Assembly (NCBI RefSeq): GCF_029989365.1
Contig: NZ_JAPRAQ010000002.1
Coordinates: 186,001-250,000, forward strand
From: Bradyrhizobium sp. Arg816
Lineage (GTDB): Bacteria; Pseudomonadota; Alphaproteobacteria; Rhizobiales; Xanthobacteraceae
Length of the DNA stretch: 64,000 bases
Direction: 5' to 3'
The notes beneath the pieces are model-generated. The model was not told the DNA's origin, ran no database searches, and was given only the letters and a program-made list of their open reading frames with translations. How positions within the stretch are numbered: the stretch's first letter is position 1; each line of letters opens with the position of its first letter. A program made the translations under genes and the position numbers. This document shows, piece by piece, positions 52,213 to 60,538 of the stretch.

Positions 52213-53601
52213 TCACGCGAGCCTAACGGGCCTTACGTCGTAGCCCATCGAGTGGCGTGCGATTTCATCCGCATATCGCGCATCGCGCTCGCGACGCTCT
52301 GTAGCTAAAGCTTTCCAGCGCGCTATCTCAGCATCGGCGGCTTCGTGGTCCAAATACATGTTCATCGGGAGGAAGGCGTCTTTCCGCGCTATCAGTTCGC
52401 CGGTCTCTGCATCCACAATGCGAAGTTGGCCGTTGCCGAAATACTCTTTGTTAAATCGGGAAAGTTCCGCCATTGCTTCGGCACTATCGGCATCGCCCAT
52501 GTCCTTATGGCCAAGATCTCGCTCCCAATTAAAGACGAGTCTTTCGTTCGGAAAGTCCAATCGAAATCGGATTTGCGTTCGCTTGTCGGGCGACTCGAAT
52601 ATCAAGAGAACGGAATGCAGGGTGTCGCGGTGCATTTCCTTTATTGTTAGATTCGACAGGGGCCCGAACGGTGGGTGCCGCCGGAGTTGAACGCTAACGA
52701 TGGGGATATCCACCATTGGTGCGCAACTGGGCTCTTCGCCGCGAACGAGATGGTTGACCAGTTCGTGGCCGAAAATGCGCTTGAAACCCTCAAGTTCGTA
52801 TAGGTGTTTGGAATATTGCGTCGTCATGCGCTCGACGCCAAAAAATTCCTCGATGGCTATCTCGGCAAGCGTCAGCATAATAGGACGTTCCGACCACAGC
52901 CGCCGAGCATCAGCCGGATCGTCGGGATCAATAACGGGGTCGCCGCTCGCGTGTGCCATGGCGCATCGACCCGACGAATAGAGATGCGCACCGATATCAA
53001 CGATGCCTTGCTTCCGAAGCTGCTCAAGCGCGTCCTTCGCACGATGGTGGAGGCCGCGAGCAATCTTAGTGTTGATCCACGCTACCTGGCGCTGCCAGCC
53101 GCGCCCCAGCGCGACTTCGAGAATTCTATACAACGATAGGAAAGAATATCCCGGATGGTTTAGGCCGCGCCCCTCGCGCATCAACGCCAACGCAAGCATC
53201 GCTCGGTCGTCGTTTGGTTCTGGGAAATATGATAGGTCGAATTCGTCGCAAATGGAGAAGCCGCCTGACTTGTTACGGCCCATGGGCCGCGGCAAGCCGC
53301 CGCCGCTCATTTCATCGACTAGAAAGCCTCCCTCCAGCACCCACGATAGCGTGCTGATAAATTGCATTATCAGACGTTCGCATTCCTGTTGAGTTCGTCC
53401 AGGTGGCACCATCATCGCGACCGCTGGGAAGTGATCCGTCGTAACCGGCATGATCCAGATCGTCTCACCCCGGTACTGAATTTTTTGGGAGTGCACTGGC
53501 CACGTCGCACCAGTTTGGATATTAGCTACGAGCCAATAGCCACGGACGGCAAGTTCGCCGACGATGACTTCCTTGACTTCAGGAATTTTCAAATTCAACA
53601 T
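52213..53601 (-). CDS. MauJ-like/HEPN-like hypothetical protein
   Basis: A 462-residue soluble protein resembling proteins annotated as methylamine utilisation MauJ, but no other mau gene is present. The middle has FLSLYRILEVALGRGWQRQVAWIN and then YSSGRCAMAHASGDPVIDPDDPADARRLW, which resembles the R-x4-H helix of HEPN/Apea-like domains. The C-terminus is beta-rich then charged (DSAEAMAELSRFN, ATERRERDARYADEIARH). It lies 30 bases after the large membrane-protein gene. HEPN proteins are common in defence and toxin systems, so that is one reading. Confidence 0.55.
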   Translation of the reverse strand: MLNLKIPEVKEVIVGELAVRGYWLVANIQTGATWPVHSQKIQYRGETIWIMPVTTDHFPAVAMMVPPGRTQQECERLIMQFISTLSWVLEGGFLVDEMSGGGLPRPMGRNKSGGFSICDEFDLSYFPEPNDDRAMLALALMREGRGLNHPGYSFLSLYRILEVALGRGWQRQVAWINTKIARGLHHRAKDALEQLRKQGIVDIGAHLYSSGRCAMAHASGDPVIDPDDPADARRLWSERPIMLTLAEIAIEEFFGVERMTTQYSKHLYELEGFKRIFGHELVNHLVRGEEPSCAPMVDIPIVSVQLRRHPPFGPLSNLTIKEMHRDTLHSVLLIFESPDKRTQIRFRLDFPNERLVFNWERDLGHKDMGDADSAEAMAELSRFNKEYFGNGQLRIVDAETGELIARKDAFLPMNMYLDHEAADAEIARWKALATERRERDARYADEIARHSMGYDVRPVRLA

Positions 53602-53631
53602 TGCAATTCGCTCAGAAGGCCGGTTGTCGAC

Positions 53632-55497
53632 TTATGTCGGCAAGCTGGCGGAGTGGCCCGCCGCAGCGGTGCCAGTGAATGCTGGCTGCGGCTCGAACAA
53701 GTTCAGCGTGACCGTTGGTGGCACCAAGTCGAGCCCAGCTTGAAACGTCTTCACGAGCTGCTTCTGATCCTTGTCGAACGACAACGTGCCGATCAAAACC
53801 GCGTCCGCGATTTTGTGCTGCCGTTCAACTAACGCGAGATAGTTCTTTTGCGCAAAAGAGATGACGGCTTTTCGCAGCGGATATTCGTCACGCCGGTGAT
53901 CTCGCCTGCGGCCGGCGCTCAAGCCAAGCACATTCAGGCAGTAGCCGAGATATGCCGCGTTTGCAAAATTGGGGCGCTCTTTAACGCCCTTGATTTCTTC
54001 GTACAGCAACCGTCGGACCTTAAAGAGCACGATCTTTCGCGTTTTGCTAGAATCGGAATTGAATATTTTGCTCCACACCGAGCTGTAGTGGATCGACCAT
54101 CCTTCCAACTCCTTAGTCTTAACCCAAGTCGCGTAACCGATGACATCGGCAATCAATTGGGCGATTCTGTCGTAGAGATGCTCGTACTGCCACTTGTACG
54201 ACTCGCCGCGCCTTCGTAATTCCGTCTTTTGGAGCCCGCATTCTTCCATTGCTTCAATTGCATCGTCGATGAATCCGACAACGGCACTAAGCCGGTCGTG
54301 AATGTCACTCTTTTCTTGGGGGCTGAGCGGATCATTTAGTTTGTAGAGGTCCGAGCAGCCATGTTCGATTATGCTAAACGCGCGAGCGAGTGCGTAGGAA
54401 TGTCGGGAAAAATTTCCGCTGCCGAGCGATGCTTTGAACGTTGTCAGCGTTGCTCGCCTATAAGCTTCTAATTGCTGGCCGTCGAACTTCCATCTGACGT
54501 CCAGATCAATATCAAGCGGCGAGTTTCCATTGGCTGCGAGAGCCTCAACAAATTCAAAATCGCCAAAAATTGTGTTTGTAAACGGCCGCGCATAACCAAA
54601 ATATCCCGAGAGGTATCCGGCGTCTTCGTGATAGATGATGGAATCCTTGTTTAGGATCGCTTCAGTCGCAAGCGATGAGGCAAATTGCGACATTGGAACG
54701 TTGTATTGCTTCCTGTTGGCGACCGCGCGAAATAGAGCAATCGCCGTGTTCGGCGCGTTTCCTGCGACATGCCGGCAGAACCGTCTATTTCCAAGGATGA
54801 GAAGCAGGTGATAGGCGCAGTCTTCCGCTTCCGGTTCGTCTCGGTCGCCGTCGCGGTGTGGACGACGGTTTGGCTCTGAGGCGTCCGAAGCAAACCTAAT
54901 GATCGGCTCCGCGGAGCGTCGAAGTTCGTCAGCAACGATTGAAAGATCGCTATCGACCCCTTGCATGACGTATTGATAGACCGCGCCGGTGAATCTGTAG
55001 GCGTTCCTTCTTCCGAATTTCGGCGGACGAACGAAAGCATACCAAAGCCACGTCATTACTAGCGAGAGAAACAATAAGCCTAGTATTGATTGCCAATAGG
55101 CCTGACTCGATAGAAACCACGGTATTGGATAGCGCTGAGCGAACCACAAATCTGAAAGAAGTGCTGCAGCGCCAATCAACCCTGAAGTCCAATACGTTAA
55201 TTGCCATAGCGGGATTGGCGCAGTCTCAACACGAAACTGGTAGCGCATTCCGCTGACCGTAAAAATAAGCACGAGTAGCGCGAATGCTTGTACGAATTCC
55301 GCGAAGCCGAATATGCCGCCTTTGCCCTCTGGCGGGACGACGAAGCAGGCTCCGAGAAACGTCGCATAACACTCTTCCGTCGTCTGCAAAGCCGCGGGGG
55401 GCGGTGGGCGATGAATGAAGGGCAGCCCTACAAACAGCCACACCGCGAGTGCGAGCAAGCCAACAACAGCAATTCTCTCGTCTGAAAATCTTTTCAT
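53632..55497 (-). CDS. Large membrane protein with long cytosolic domain
   Basis: A protein of about 621 residues from ATG 55497 (MKRFSDERIAVVG). An upstream start at 55542 is possible. Four hydrophobic helices lie in the first 170 residues (VVGLLALAVWLFVGLPFI, FVQAFALLVLIFTVSGM, LTYWTSGLIGAAALLSDLWF, ILGLLFLSLVMTWLWYAFV). The other 450 residues are soluble and helical, with HLLLILGNRRFCRHV and YSLARAFSIIEH-like segments. I recognise no domain. Base composition is clearly more AT-rich than the core genes. With the downstream MauJ/HEPN-like gene it forms a two-gene island unit. Confidence 0.6.
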   Translation of the reverse strand: MKRFSDERIAVVGLLALAVWLFVGLPFIHRPPPPAALQTTEECYATFLGACFVVPPEGKGGIFGFAEFVQAFALLVLIFTVSGMRYQFRVETAPIPLWQLTYWTSGLIGAAALLSDLWFAQRYPIPWFLSSQAYWQSILGLLFLSLVMTWLWYAFVRPPKFGRRNAYRFTGAVYQYVMQGVDSDLSIVADELRRSAEPIIRFASDASEPNRRPHRDGDRDEPEAEDCAYHLLLILGNRRFCRHVAGNAPNTAIALFRAVANRKQYNVPMSQFASSLATEAILNKDSIIYHEDAGYLSGYFGYARPFTNTIFGDFEFVEALAANGNSPLDIDLDVRWKFDGQQLEAYRRATLTTFKASLGSGNFSRHSYALARAFSIIEHGCSDLYKLNDPLSPQEKSDIHDRLSAVVGFIDDAIEAMEECGLQKTELRRRGESYKWQYEHLYDRIAQLIADVIGYATWVKTKELEGWSIHYSSVWSKIFNSDSSKTRKIVLFKVRRLLYEEIKGVKERPNFANAAYLGYCLNVLGLSAGRRRDHRRDEYPLRKAVISFAQKNYLALVERQHKIADAVLIGTLSFDKDQKQLVKTFQAGLDLVPPTVTLNLFEPQPAFTGTAAAGHSASLPT

Positions 55498-55575
55498 GTC
55501 ACTAACTTGCGGCAGGAATCGGTTGGCCGTAACGTGACACAATGCAGGGTAGCAACGCGAGGATTGGGTAGCTTG

Positions 55576-55606
55576 TCCCGGTTATTCACAGGCAATAACC
55601 GGGACG
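55576..55606. repeat. Perfect 12-bp inverted repeat in a divergent promoter region
   Basis: GTCCCGGTTATT and AATAACCGGGAC around a 7-base spacer (CACAGGC). It lies between the membrane-protein gene (minus) and the frameshifted gene (plus), so an operator is as likely as a terminator. Confidence 0.65.
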
Positions 55607-55699
55607 TGCCCTGTCATGCCATGCCTTTTGCTCGGAAGGCTCACGACGCGGCTTAGCTGACTGCGTACCCATGTCGGCCGATTGACGGATAGGGGGCAA

Positions 55700-56306
55700 A
55701 TGTTTGGACGGAAAAAGACGACCGCTAACACCGTGGAGAAACAACGGCCCTGTTGGGATGAAAAGACGCAAGCTTCCTTTGCGGAAAGGGACCGCTTCGA
55801 CGTCTACATCACCAGCGTGACAAAGCGGACCGGCTTTGGAAAATGCACGACCCACGACATCGCTGGCACCCGCGGATACGAAATCTCCGGGTTGGTGGTC
55901 TACCCCCAATGGCAGGCCGAGCTGAACTTCGACGAGAGCGATGGCGAGTTCGGGGTCTGGTTCTATCACAGCTACGGCCGTCACAATGAAGCCCGGCAGC
56001 CGTTTCTTGAAATCTGGCTCAGCGACCGTGATTACAGCGTCCGCGAAGCCATCGCGAACGCTCATCAGGCTGCACTCGTCAGTGGGCACAAGCGCTCGCT
56101 GGTCAGGTTCTGGAAGCGGAAGGTGACGGGATTTTCACAGCGGAGGAAGCCGCAGCCGGCTGGTCTACCGACAGTCGCTATCCAAATTGAACGGCATGTA
56201 TGTGTGGGAGCAATTCGAATCCGTGCATTTGCCAAGGTGGGCGCTGCCCACGTCGAATGAACGCTTTTCGGCTGACGGAATGCCGGACTGGTACGACCAT
56301 TTCTAA
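55700..56306 (+). pseudogene. Hypothetical gene split by a frameshift
   Basis: The first frame starts at ATG 55700 after AGGGGG and is clean to about 56130 (MFGRKKTTANTVEKQ, then FGKCTTHDIAGTRGYEISGLVVYPQWQAELNF and FLEIWLSDRDYSVREAIANAHQ). After that it becomes Arg/Ala-rich. A different frame gives a convincing end (SRLVYRQSLSKLNGMYVWEQ, then FSADGMPDWYDHF) and stops at 56306. The frames differ by one base, so one extra base or two missing near 56100-56150 explains both. No family is recognised. It may be a broken gene or an assembly error. Confidence 0.55.
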
Positions 56307-56356
56307 GCGGCCGACAGCCGCTGGATTCGCGTTCGGGAGTGCCTATCTTTCCTGGA

Positions 56357-57133
56357 ATGCTGAGATCCCCATTCGAGCCCTGTATTCCGACCCGCCACGC
56401 CAAGGTGCCTACCGGTCCGGACTGGATTCACGAAATCAAGCACGACGGTTATCGCCTCATCGTTCAGCGCGACGGCGACTGCGTGCGGCTGTTCACCCGC
56501 AATGGCCATGACTGGTCGGCGCGCTATCCGCGCATCGTCGAGGCTGCGCTGCGGCTGCGCGCTACGTCCTATGTGATCGATGGCGAGGCGGTGTTGCTCG
56601 GTGCCGACGGCGTCTCCGACTTCGAAGGGCTGCACTCCAGGAAGCATGACGCCAGCGTGCAGCTCTATGCCTTTGACGTCCTGGTCGCTGACGGCGAGCA
56701 GCTCCTGCTGACTGATGTGCAGCTCCAGTCGGCGCGCGCGAATCTTTTGCCCGATCAGGGAATCAGCACCCCGCAAACAGCCGGTAGGCTCATGAAGGTT
56801 GGCAAATTGAACGTTAACGCACAATTCGGCGAAACCGAAGCCTCGCGCTGGGCCACCGGACCCATGCGGGATCTGCGCAAGCCGCCGCTCAGCCTGCGTA
56901 AGACCAACCTTGCGAGGCTACTGGCCCGCCGGGTCGACGGCATCCACCTTGCTCCGTTCGAGCAGGGCGAGGTCGGCCCGGAGCTGTTCCGGCATGCCTG
57001 CAAGCTCGGCCTGTAGGGGTTGGTCTCCAAGCACCGCGACAGCTGGTACCGCGCCGGCCGCAGCGAGCAATGGATCAAGGTCAAGAATCGAAGCCATCCG
57101 GCGTTCAACCGGGTGATGGAAGCGTTCGGCTGA
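56357..57133 (+). pseudogene. LigD-type ATP-dependent DNA ligase, disrupted
   Basis: The N-terminus (FEPCIPTR, then GPDWIHEIKHDGYRLIVQRDG with the AMP-accepting Lys in EIKHDGYR) and later LRLRATSYVIDGEAVLLGADGVSDF belong to a non-homologous end-joining ligase. The C-terminal LSLRKTNLARLLARRVDGI...LAPFEQGEVG and HACKLGL are also ligase-like. Two lesions are seen. About 150 foreign bases interrupt the reading between DVLVADGEQ and RDLRKPPLS. TAG at 57014-57016 replaces the usual Glu before GLVSKHRDSWYRAGRSEQWIKVKNR. The family also has an OB domain, absent here. The gene is surely non-functional as read. Confidence 0.85.
56706..56860 (-). other. Antisense fragment of an XRE-type regulator inside the ligase pseudogene
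   Basis: Read on the minus strand, this segment encodes PTGCLRGADSLIGQKIRARRLELHISQQELLA, which looks like the first half of an XRE HTH domain and ends abruptly at the ligase sequence. Neither strand reading is complete. Boundaries are approximate. It appears to be a DNA fragment inserted into the ligase gene. Confidence 0.5.
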
Positions 57134-57191
57134 GCCCAAACGAATTTGATTGAGTTGAGACAACAGATATACTCGCCCTGGGGTGGGGTAC

Positions 57192-57644
57192 ATGTCTCAA
57201 GCTGTCGAAGCATTTCGCCAGATTTCTTGGCTGATTTTCAAATGGATTCTCATCGCGAGCGGCTCGCTCATCGGGCTCGCGCTTGTTATCTGGGCCGGCA
57301 TTTGCGGATTCGGTTGGTACACGCATGATCGGCACGTTCCGAACGTGCAGTTTATCGTTTCGACAGACCGCAAGGAATGCGTCGACGATAAATGGCCGAT
57401 ACATCTTATCATTGGCAACGGTTCGGAGCGCACCATCGAAAAGGTTTCCTTCGCGTTTGTCGCCCGACGCCCGGAGCGGAGCACTGATCTCGCGCGCTAT
57501 CACTCCTACAGTGATGATCACATCATTCCACCGCAAAAAGGCTACGGCATATGCTGGGCAGCGCCCGAGCTTTCTGAGAAGGTCGACGATGTGCGAACGC
57601 TCGAATGGACCATCGGATCCAAGTCGATCACGTTCCGGGACTGA
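57192..57644 (+). CDS. Hypothetical membrane-anchored protein
   Basis: A 150-residue protein from ATG 57192. A GTG at 57183 is an alternative start. One N-terminal helix (ILIASGSLIGLALVIWAGICGFGWY, about residues 20-44) is followed by a compact periplasmic domain (VQFIVSTDRKECVDDKWPIHLIIGNGSERTIEKVSFAFVA) and CWAAP. Two cysteines could bond. The sequence resembles small envelope proteins of phage islands. No function is known. A second membrane protein gene follows after 23 bases. Confidence 0.6.
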   Translation: MSQAVEAFRQISWLIFKWILIASGSLIGLALVIWAGICGFGWYTHDRHVPNVQFIVSTDRKECVDDKWPIHLIIGNGSERTIEKVSFAFVARRPERSTDLARYHSYSDDHIIPPQKGYGICWAAPELSEKVDDVRTLEWTIGSKSITFRD

Positions 57645-57667
57645 TGTGCCCGCCCTGGGGGAATAGA

Positions 57668-58237
57668 ATGGATTGGCTTCAGTTTACTTCATCGATTGTG
57701 CAGTCAGTTGTTTCGCTAGCGTGGCCTGCAGCGTTCGTCGCGGCGGTTTGGCTTTTCCGAGAGAAGTTGACGGAGCTGCTGCCGCAGCTTCGTGCGAGAT
57801 ATAAGGATGTGGAAGTATCCTTCAGGCTTGATCAAGCGGAGAAAGAGGCGGCTCAACTACCGCCGCCTCCGCCTGGGGCGGAGCCAGCGAAGGCGTCCCC
57901 AGAAGAACTCAGCAAATTCGAGAAGCTCGTGGCCATCTCTCCGCGAGCAGCAATTCTAGACCTCCGCAGTTCCATCGAAGAATCCATCCGTTCACTCGCG
58001 GACGCGCGATGGCCAGGAAAGCCATATCGCGGAATGTGGACGATGATCCGCGAACTTAAGAATGTGGAAGCAATCGATTCCAATACTTTCGGGCTACTCG
58101 ACGACTTGCGTATCATCGGCAATGCCGCTGCGCACCCGAGCACAACAACATCATTCTCTGCTGAAGATGCGCACCGATTTCGCAAACTGGCGGAGCAGAT
58201 AATTCCGCGACTACACCTTGCTTTGATGATCAACTAG
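57668..58237 (+). CDS. Membrane-anchored DUF4145/HEPN-like protein
   Basis: A 189-residue protein. An N-terminal helix (WPAAFVAAVWLFREKL, about residues 18-33) is followed by a charged linker with PPPPPG, and then a C-terminal helical domain (about 85-189). The segments SPRAAILDLRSSIEESIRSLA and LLDDLRIIGNAAAHPS match the DUF4145 (HEPN-superfamily) pattern, including the R-x4-H element RIIGNAAAH. HEPN domains can be ribonucleases or binding modules. It is cotranscribed with the upstream small membrane protein. Confidence 0.65.
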   Translation: MDWLQFTSSIVQSVVSLAWPAAFVAAVWLFREKLTELLPQLRARYKDVEVSFRLDQAEKEAAQLPPPPPGAEPAKASPEELSKFEKLVAISPRAAILDLRSSIEESIRSLADARWPGKPYRGMWTMIRELKNVEAIDSNTFGLLDDLRIIGNAAAHPSTTTSFSAEDAHRFRKLAEQIIPRLHLALMIN

Positions 58238-58244
58238 GTCTCGC

Positions 58245-58505
58245 TCAGCAAATGCGGGCAGTAATGCCGGGGGCGGTGCCCATCTTGGCCGGTTCGAAGT
58301 TCGGCCGCACGTCGGCGCCGCGCTGGCCGCACTTGGTGCAGACGAACTTCGGCTCGATATCGGACAGCCTGACGGCGTCGGCCCAGCTGTCGGCATTGGC
58401 CTCGGTGTGGCGACCGCAGCGGTAGTCGCGGCAGTAGATCAGGACCTCGCGCACGCCCATCTCGCGCATCTCGCCGAAGGTGATTTTGACGGGGTAGGGG
58501 GGCAT
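58245..58505 (-). CDS. Small zinc-ribbon protein
   Basis: A protein of 86 residues from ATG 58505 (MPPYPVKITFGEMREMGVREV). Longer in-frame starts add nonconserved residues. Two Cys/His pairs are seen: YCRDYRCGRHTEAN and CTKCGQRGADVRP. I recognise the type as conserved and often multi-copy in Bradyrhizobium, without a known function. It is convergent with the DUF4145-like gene, eight bases away. The following 58506-58864 has no gene I can support. Confidence 0.75.
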   Translation of the reverse strand: MPPYPVKITFGEMREMGVREVLIYCRDYRCGRHTEANADSWADAVRLSDIEPKFVCTKCGQRGADVRPNFEPAKMGTAPGITARIC

Positions 58506-58864
58506 GGATTTGGTGGTCCTGACAAGCCAACGCGCTGGTATACGTGCCGTGAACACTCGCGGCGGATTCACCGCTCCTCCAAACTGGAGCAGCCAAGGCA
58601 CTGAAACCCCAGCGATTTTAGTCGATCCTTATGAGGCATGCGCGAGTAGCTACGGTGACGAGCTACAAACAATTGACCAAACGTGAGCAACCGCCGACAG
58701 AAGGTAACACTCTAAGATCGGCGGCACGCGCCGTGCGGCGGGGAGTTCATTTGCCCGGCGCACTCGCGAATTTGATAAAGCGACTTGTTCCACGAAACAG
58801 TGATGGGATGTGCATTGCGGGTGCACGCCTGCGAGGAATCGCCTCAAGGCTCGCAGCCGGTTGT

Positions 58865-59611
58865 TTAAGGGCGTCCGACGAGCAACGGCAGCACGTCTGC
58901 GCCGCCTGCCGTGAGGGGATTCGACGGCTCGAAGTGTTCCCGCAATTCTCGCTTCCGGACGAGTGAGCGCGCAGCCAGAAACGCATCCTTCAGACTAACG
59001 GCTTTCCGGAGCGCGACGTTGAAAAAAGCGTCGCCGAAATAGGTCCACTTGGCCTTGTCCTGACAGCCGAACGACGGATGGTTGGCATCGGCCGCGGTGA
59101 TGACCAGCACATCGGGATTCGCCAGACGCGGGATAAAGACCCCGGAATAACAAGCCGAGATGACAACCACCTTGTGTCGCACACCTGTCTTCGCGAGCAT
59201 GTTGCTGAGACGAGATGGCGTGAGCGTCTCTGTGTGCCGCCCCGCCTTGATTGCGAGGCCGTCTGGAGAGCCATGCGAGGTGAGAATCAAAAAGAGAACG
59301 TCTTTCTCAGCATCCAAGCGGTTGGCTGCCGCCTGCAACGACCTGGTCAGCGCTTCGATCGTTGCATTTCCGCCCTTCTTGGAATTGTACTCCACATTGA
59401 TCGGGCCAGTCCGAAAACGGCCAGCTACGACCTGAGCTGCACCGGTAGCCTCGGATCTAAACACGCTTTGATCCCCGAACAGGCCAAAGGACACGACGCC
59501 AACCTTTCCAGCGTCCTCAACAGCATGTACCGACGAAACTAACGGCCAGATGGTCAGAAAAAAAGCGACGAGCGGCGGACCGAGCCGTCTGATCGAGGAC
59601 CTGGAGGTCAT
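58865..59611 (-). CDS. Secreted peptidase C13 (legumain/caspase-like) protein
   Basis: A 248-residue protein. The signal peptide is PPLVAFFLTIWPLVSSVHA. The catalytic His is in LFLILTSHGSPDGL (about residue 113) and the Cys in HKVVVISACYSGVF (about residue 154), preceded by the usual hydrophobic strands of the caspase-hemoglobinase fold. TAADANHPSFGC is the family's following motif. Members act in the periplasm or secreted fraction. The substrate is unknown. Confidence 0.85.
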   Translation of the reverse strand: MTSRSSIRRLGPPLVAFFLTIWPLVSSVHAVEDAGKVGVVSFGLFGDQSVFRSEATGAAQVVAGRFRTGPINVEYNSKKGGNATIEALTRSLQAAANRLDAEKDVLFLILTSHGSPDGLAIKAGRHTETLTPSRLSNMLAKTGVRHKVVVISACYSGVFIPRLANPDVLVITAADANHPSFGCQDKAKWTYFGDAFFNVALRKAVSLKDAFLAARSLVRKRELREHFEPSNPLTAGGADVLPLLVGRP

Positions 59612-59745
59612 AGCGAACCTCGTTTCGAGATTGCCGCGAGAGAACTACCGCTCAACACAAATAGTGAAAAGCCAGTGTAGTTCCATCCTTCGGAACGGCA
59701 CACGCATGAGCCCGGAAATGCGAAGTGGCAGCACCTCCGATTGAT

Positions 59746-59815
59746 GTCCGCTTAGTGGGTCGGAGCGGACCAGATTTGCTAACGCTAGGTTCTTCGCATT
59801 TGACCCCAAGCGGAC
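59746..59815. repeat. Palindromic intergenic element (GTCCGCTT / AAGCGGAC)
   Basis: Inverted arms GTCCGCTTagtGGGTC (59746-59761) and GACCCcaAGCGGAC (59802-59815), with a 40-base spacer. Elements with GTCCGCTT and GGGTC arms are scattered between genes in Bradyrhizobium and Rhodopseudomonas and are often mistranslated as small proteins. The assignment is from memory of that pattern. Confidence 0.55.
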
Positions 59816-59820
59816 GTCTG

Positions 59821-59834
59821 TTGATCTAGATCAA
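59821..59834. promoter_or_regulatory. Perfect FNR/FixK box before the HdeA-like pair
   Basis: TTGATCTAGATCAA is a perfect FNR-type palindrome. A -41.5 placement puts the transcript start near 59869, leaving a 54-base leader to ATG 59923. The ATG at 59836, two bases after the box, cannot be transcribed in that case and is rejected as a start. Confidence 0.75.
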
Positions 59835-59922
59835 CATGAGCGGCGCGAGACTTTGTGTTCTTGCGTCCTTGTGGCGGCAGCCCTCTCCAGATCCCTGTAG
59901 ATCAGCATCAAGGACAACCTCG

Positions 59923-60219
59923 ATGAGATGTAGATTGATCAGTCTGACGTTTGCTGTCTCGATAATTCCAATCGTTGCGAATGCGCAGGTAACCATTGAT
60001 ATGGGCAAGATCATATGTAGCCAATATCTTGCTATGCCGCAGTCACAGTCAGATAAGTTTTCTGCCTGGATGAGCGGTTGGTTCAGTTATCAGAACAACA
60101 GGACCTTTGTGGACCTTGCTTTGCATCAACAAAATATCGCCAACGTAAAGGCATGGTGCCAATACCATCCGGCGGAAAGCGTTATGTATGGCTTGCAACA
60201 ATCGGTAGGCAAAAATTGA
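59923..60219 (+). CDS. HdeA-like periplasmic protein, copy 1
   Basis: A 98-residue secreted protein. Start ATG 59923 has AAGGA upstream. The signal peptide ends at IVANA, followed by QVTIDMGKIICSQYLAMPQSQSDKFSAWMSGWFSYQ and a second Cys in VKAWCQYHP. Two cysteines 50 or so residues apart, and the small helical layout, match HdeA/HdeB acid-activated chaperones. The C-terminus YGLQQSVGKN is short. It is followed after 25 bases by a paralogue. Confidence 0.8.
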   Translation: MRCRLISLTFAVSIIPIVANAQVTIDMGKIICSQYLAMPQSQSDKFSAWMSGWFSYQNNRTFVDLALHQQNIANVKAWCQYHPAESVMYGLQQSVGKN

Positions 60220-60244
60220 CGGCTCGGGACTTTGGAGGATCGCT

Positions 60245-60538
60245 ATGAAATGCAGGGCTCTTGTCGTTTCTGTGATTTTGATAGGCGCGGCATCAGCGCC
60301 AGCCGCGGCTCAGATCAAACTGGACATGAACAAGATCACTTGCGGAAATTGGCTAGGATACGGTTCAGCAGACCGAGATTTCGTAAGGTATTTCATGAGC
60401 GGCTACTATAACGCGGCCGCAAATAATAATGTTTTGGACTACGACCGCCTGCAAAAGAATTCCGAAAAAGTTGTCGCCTATTGCAAAAAGCACAAATCCG
60501 ACACGCTGCCAACCGCCATTCAAAAAAGCGCCAGCTAG
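60245..60538 (+). CDS. HdeA-like periplasmic protein, copy 2
   Basis: A 97-residue paralogue of the preceding gene. Its signal peptide ends ASAPAAAQ, then IKLDMNKITCGNWLGYGSADRDFVRYFMSGYYN and the second Cys in VVAYCKKHKSD. GGAGG precedes the ATG. Both could prevent aggregation in the periplasm at low pH or under envelope stress. The pair shares the FixK/FNR-type box. Confidence 0.85.
   Translation: MKCRALVVSVILIGAASAPAAAQIKLDMNKITCGNWLGYGSADRDFVRYFMSGYYNAAANNNVLDYDRLQKNSEKVVAYCKKHKSDTLPTAIQKSAS

Noticed and set aside
59836..59922. Upstream extension of the first HdeA-like gene to ATG 59836
   Set aside because: It would begin two bases after the FixK/FNR box, before the expected transcript start, and would bury the signal peptide.
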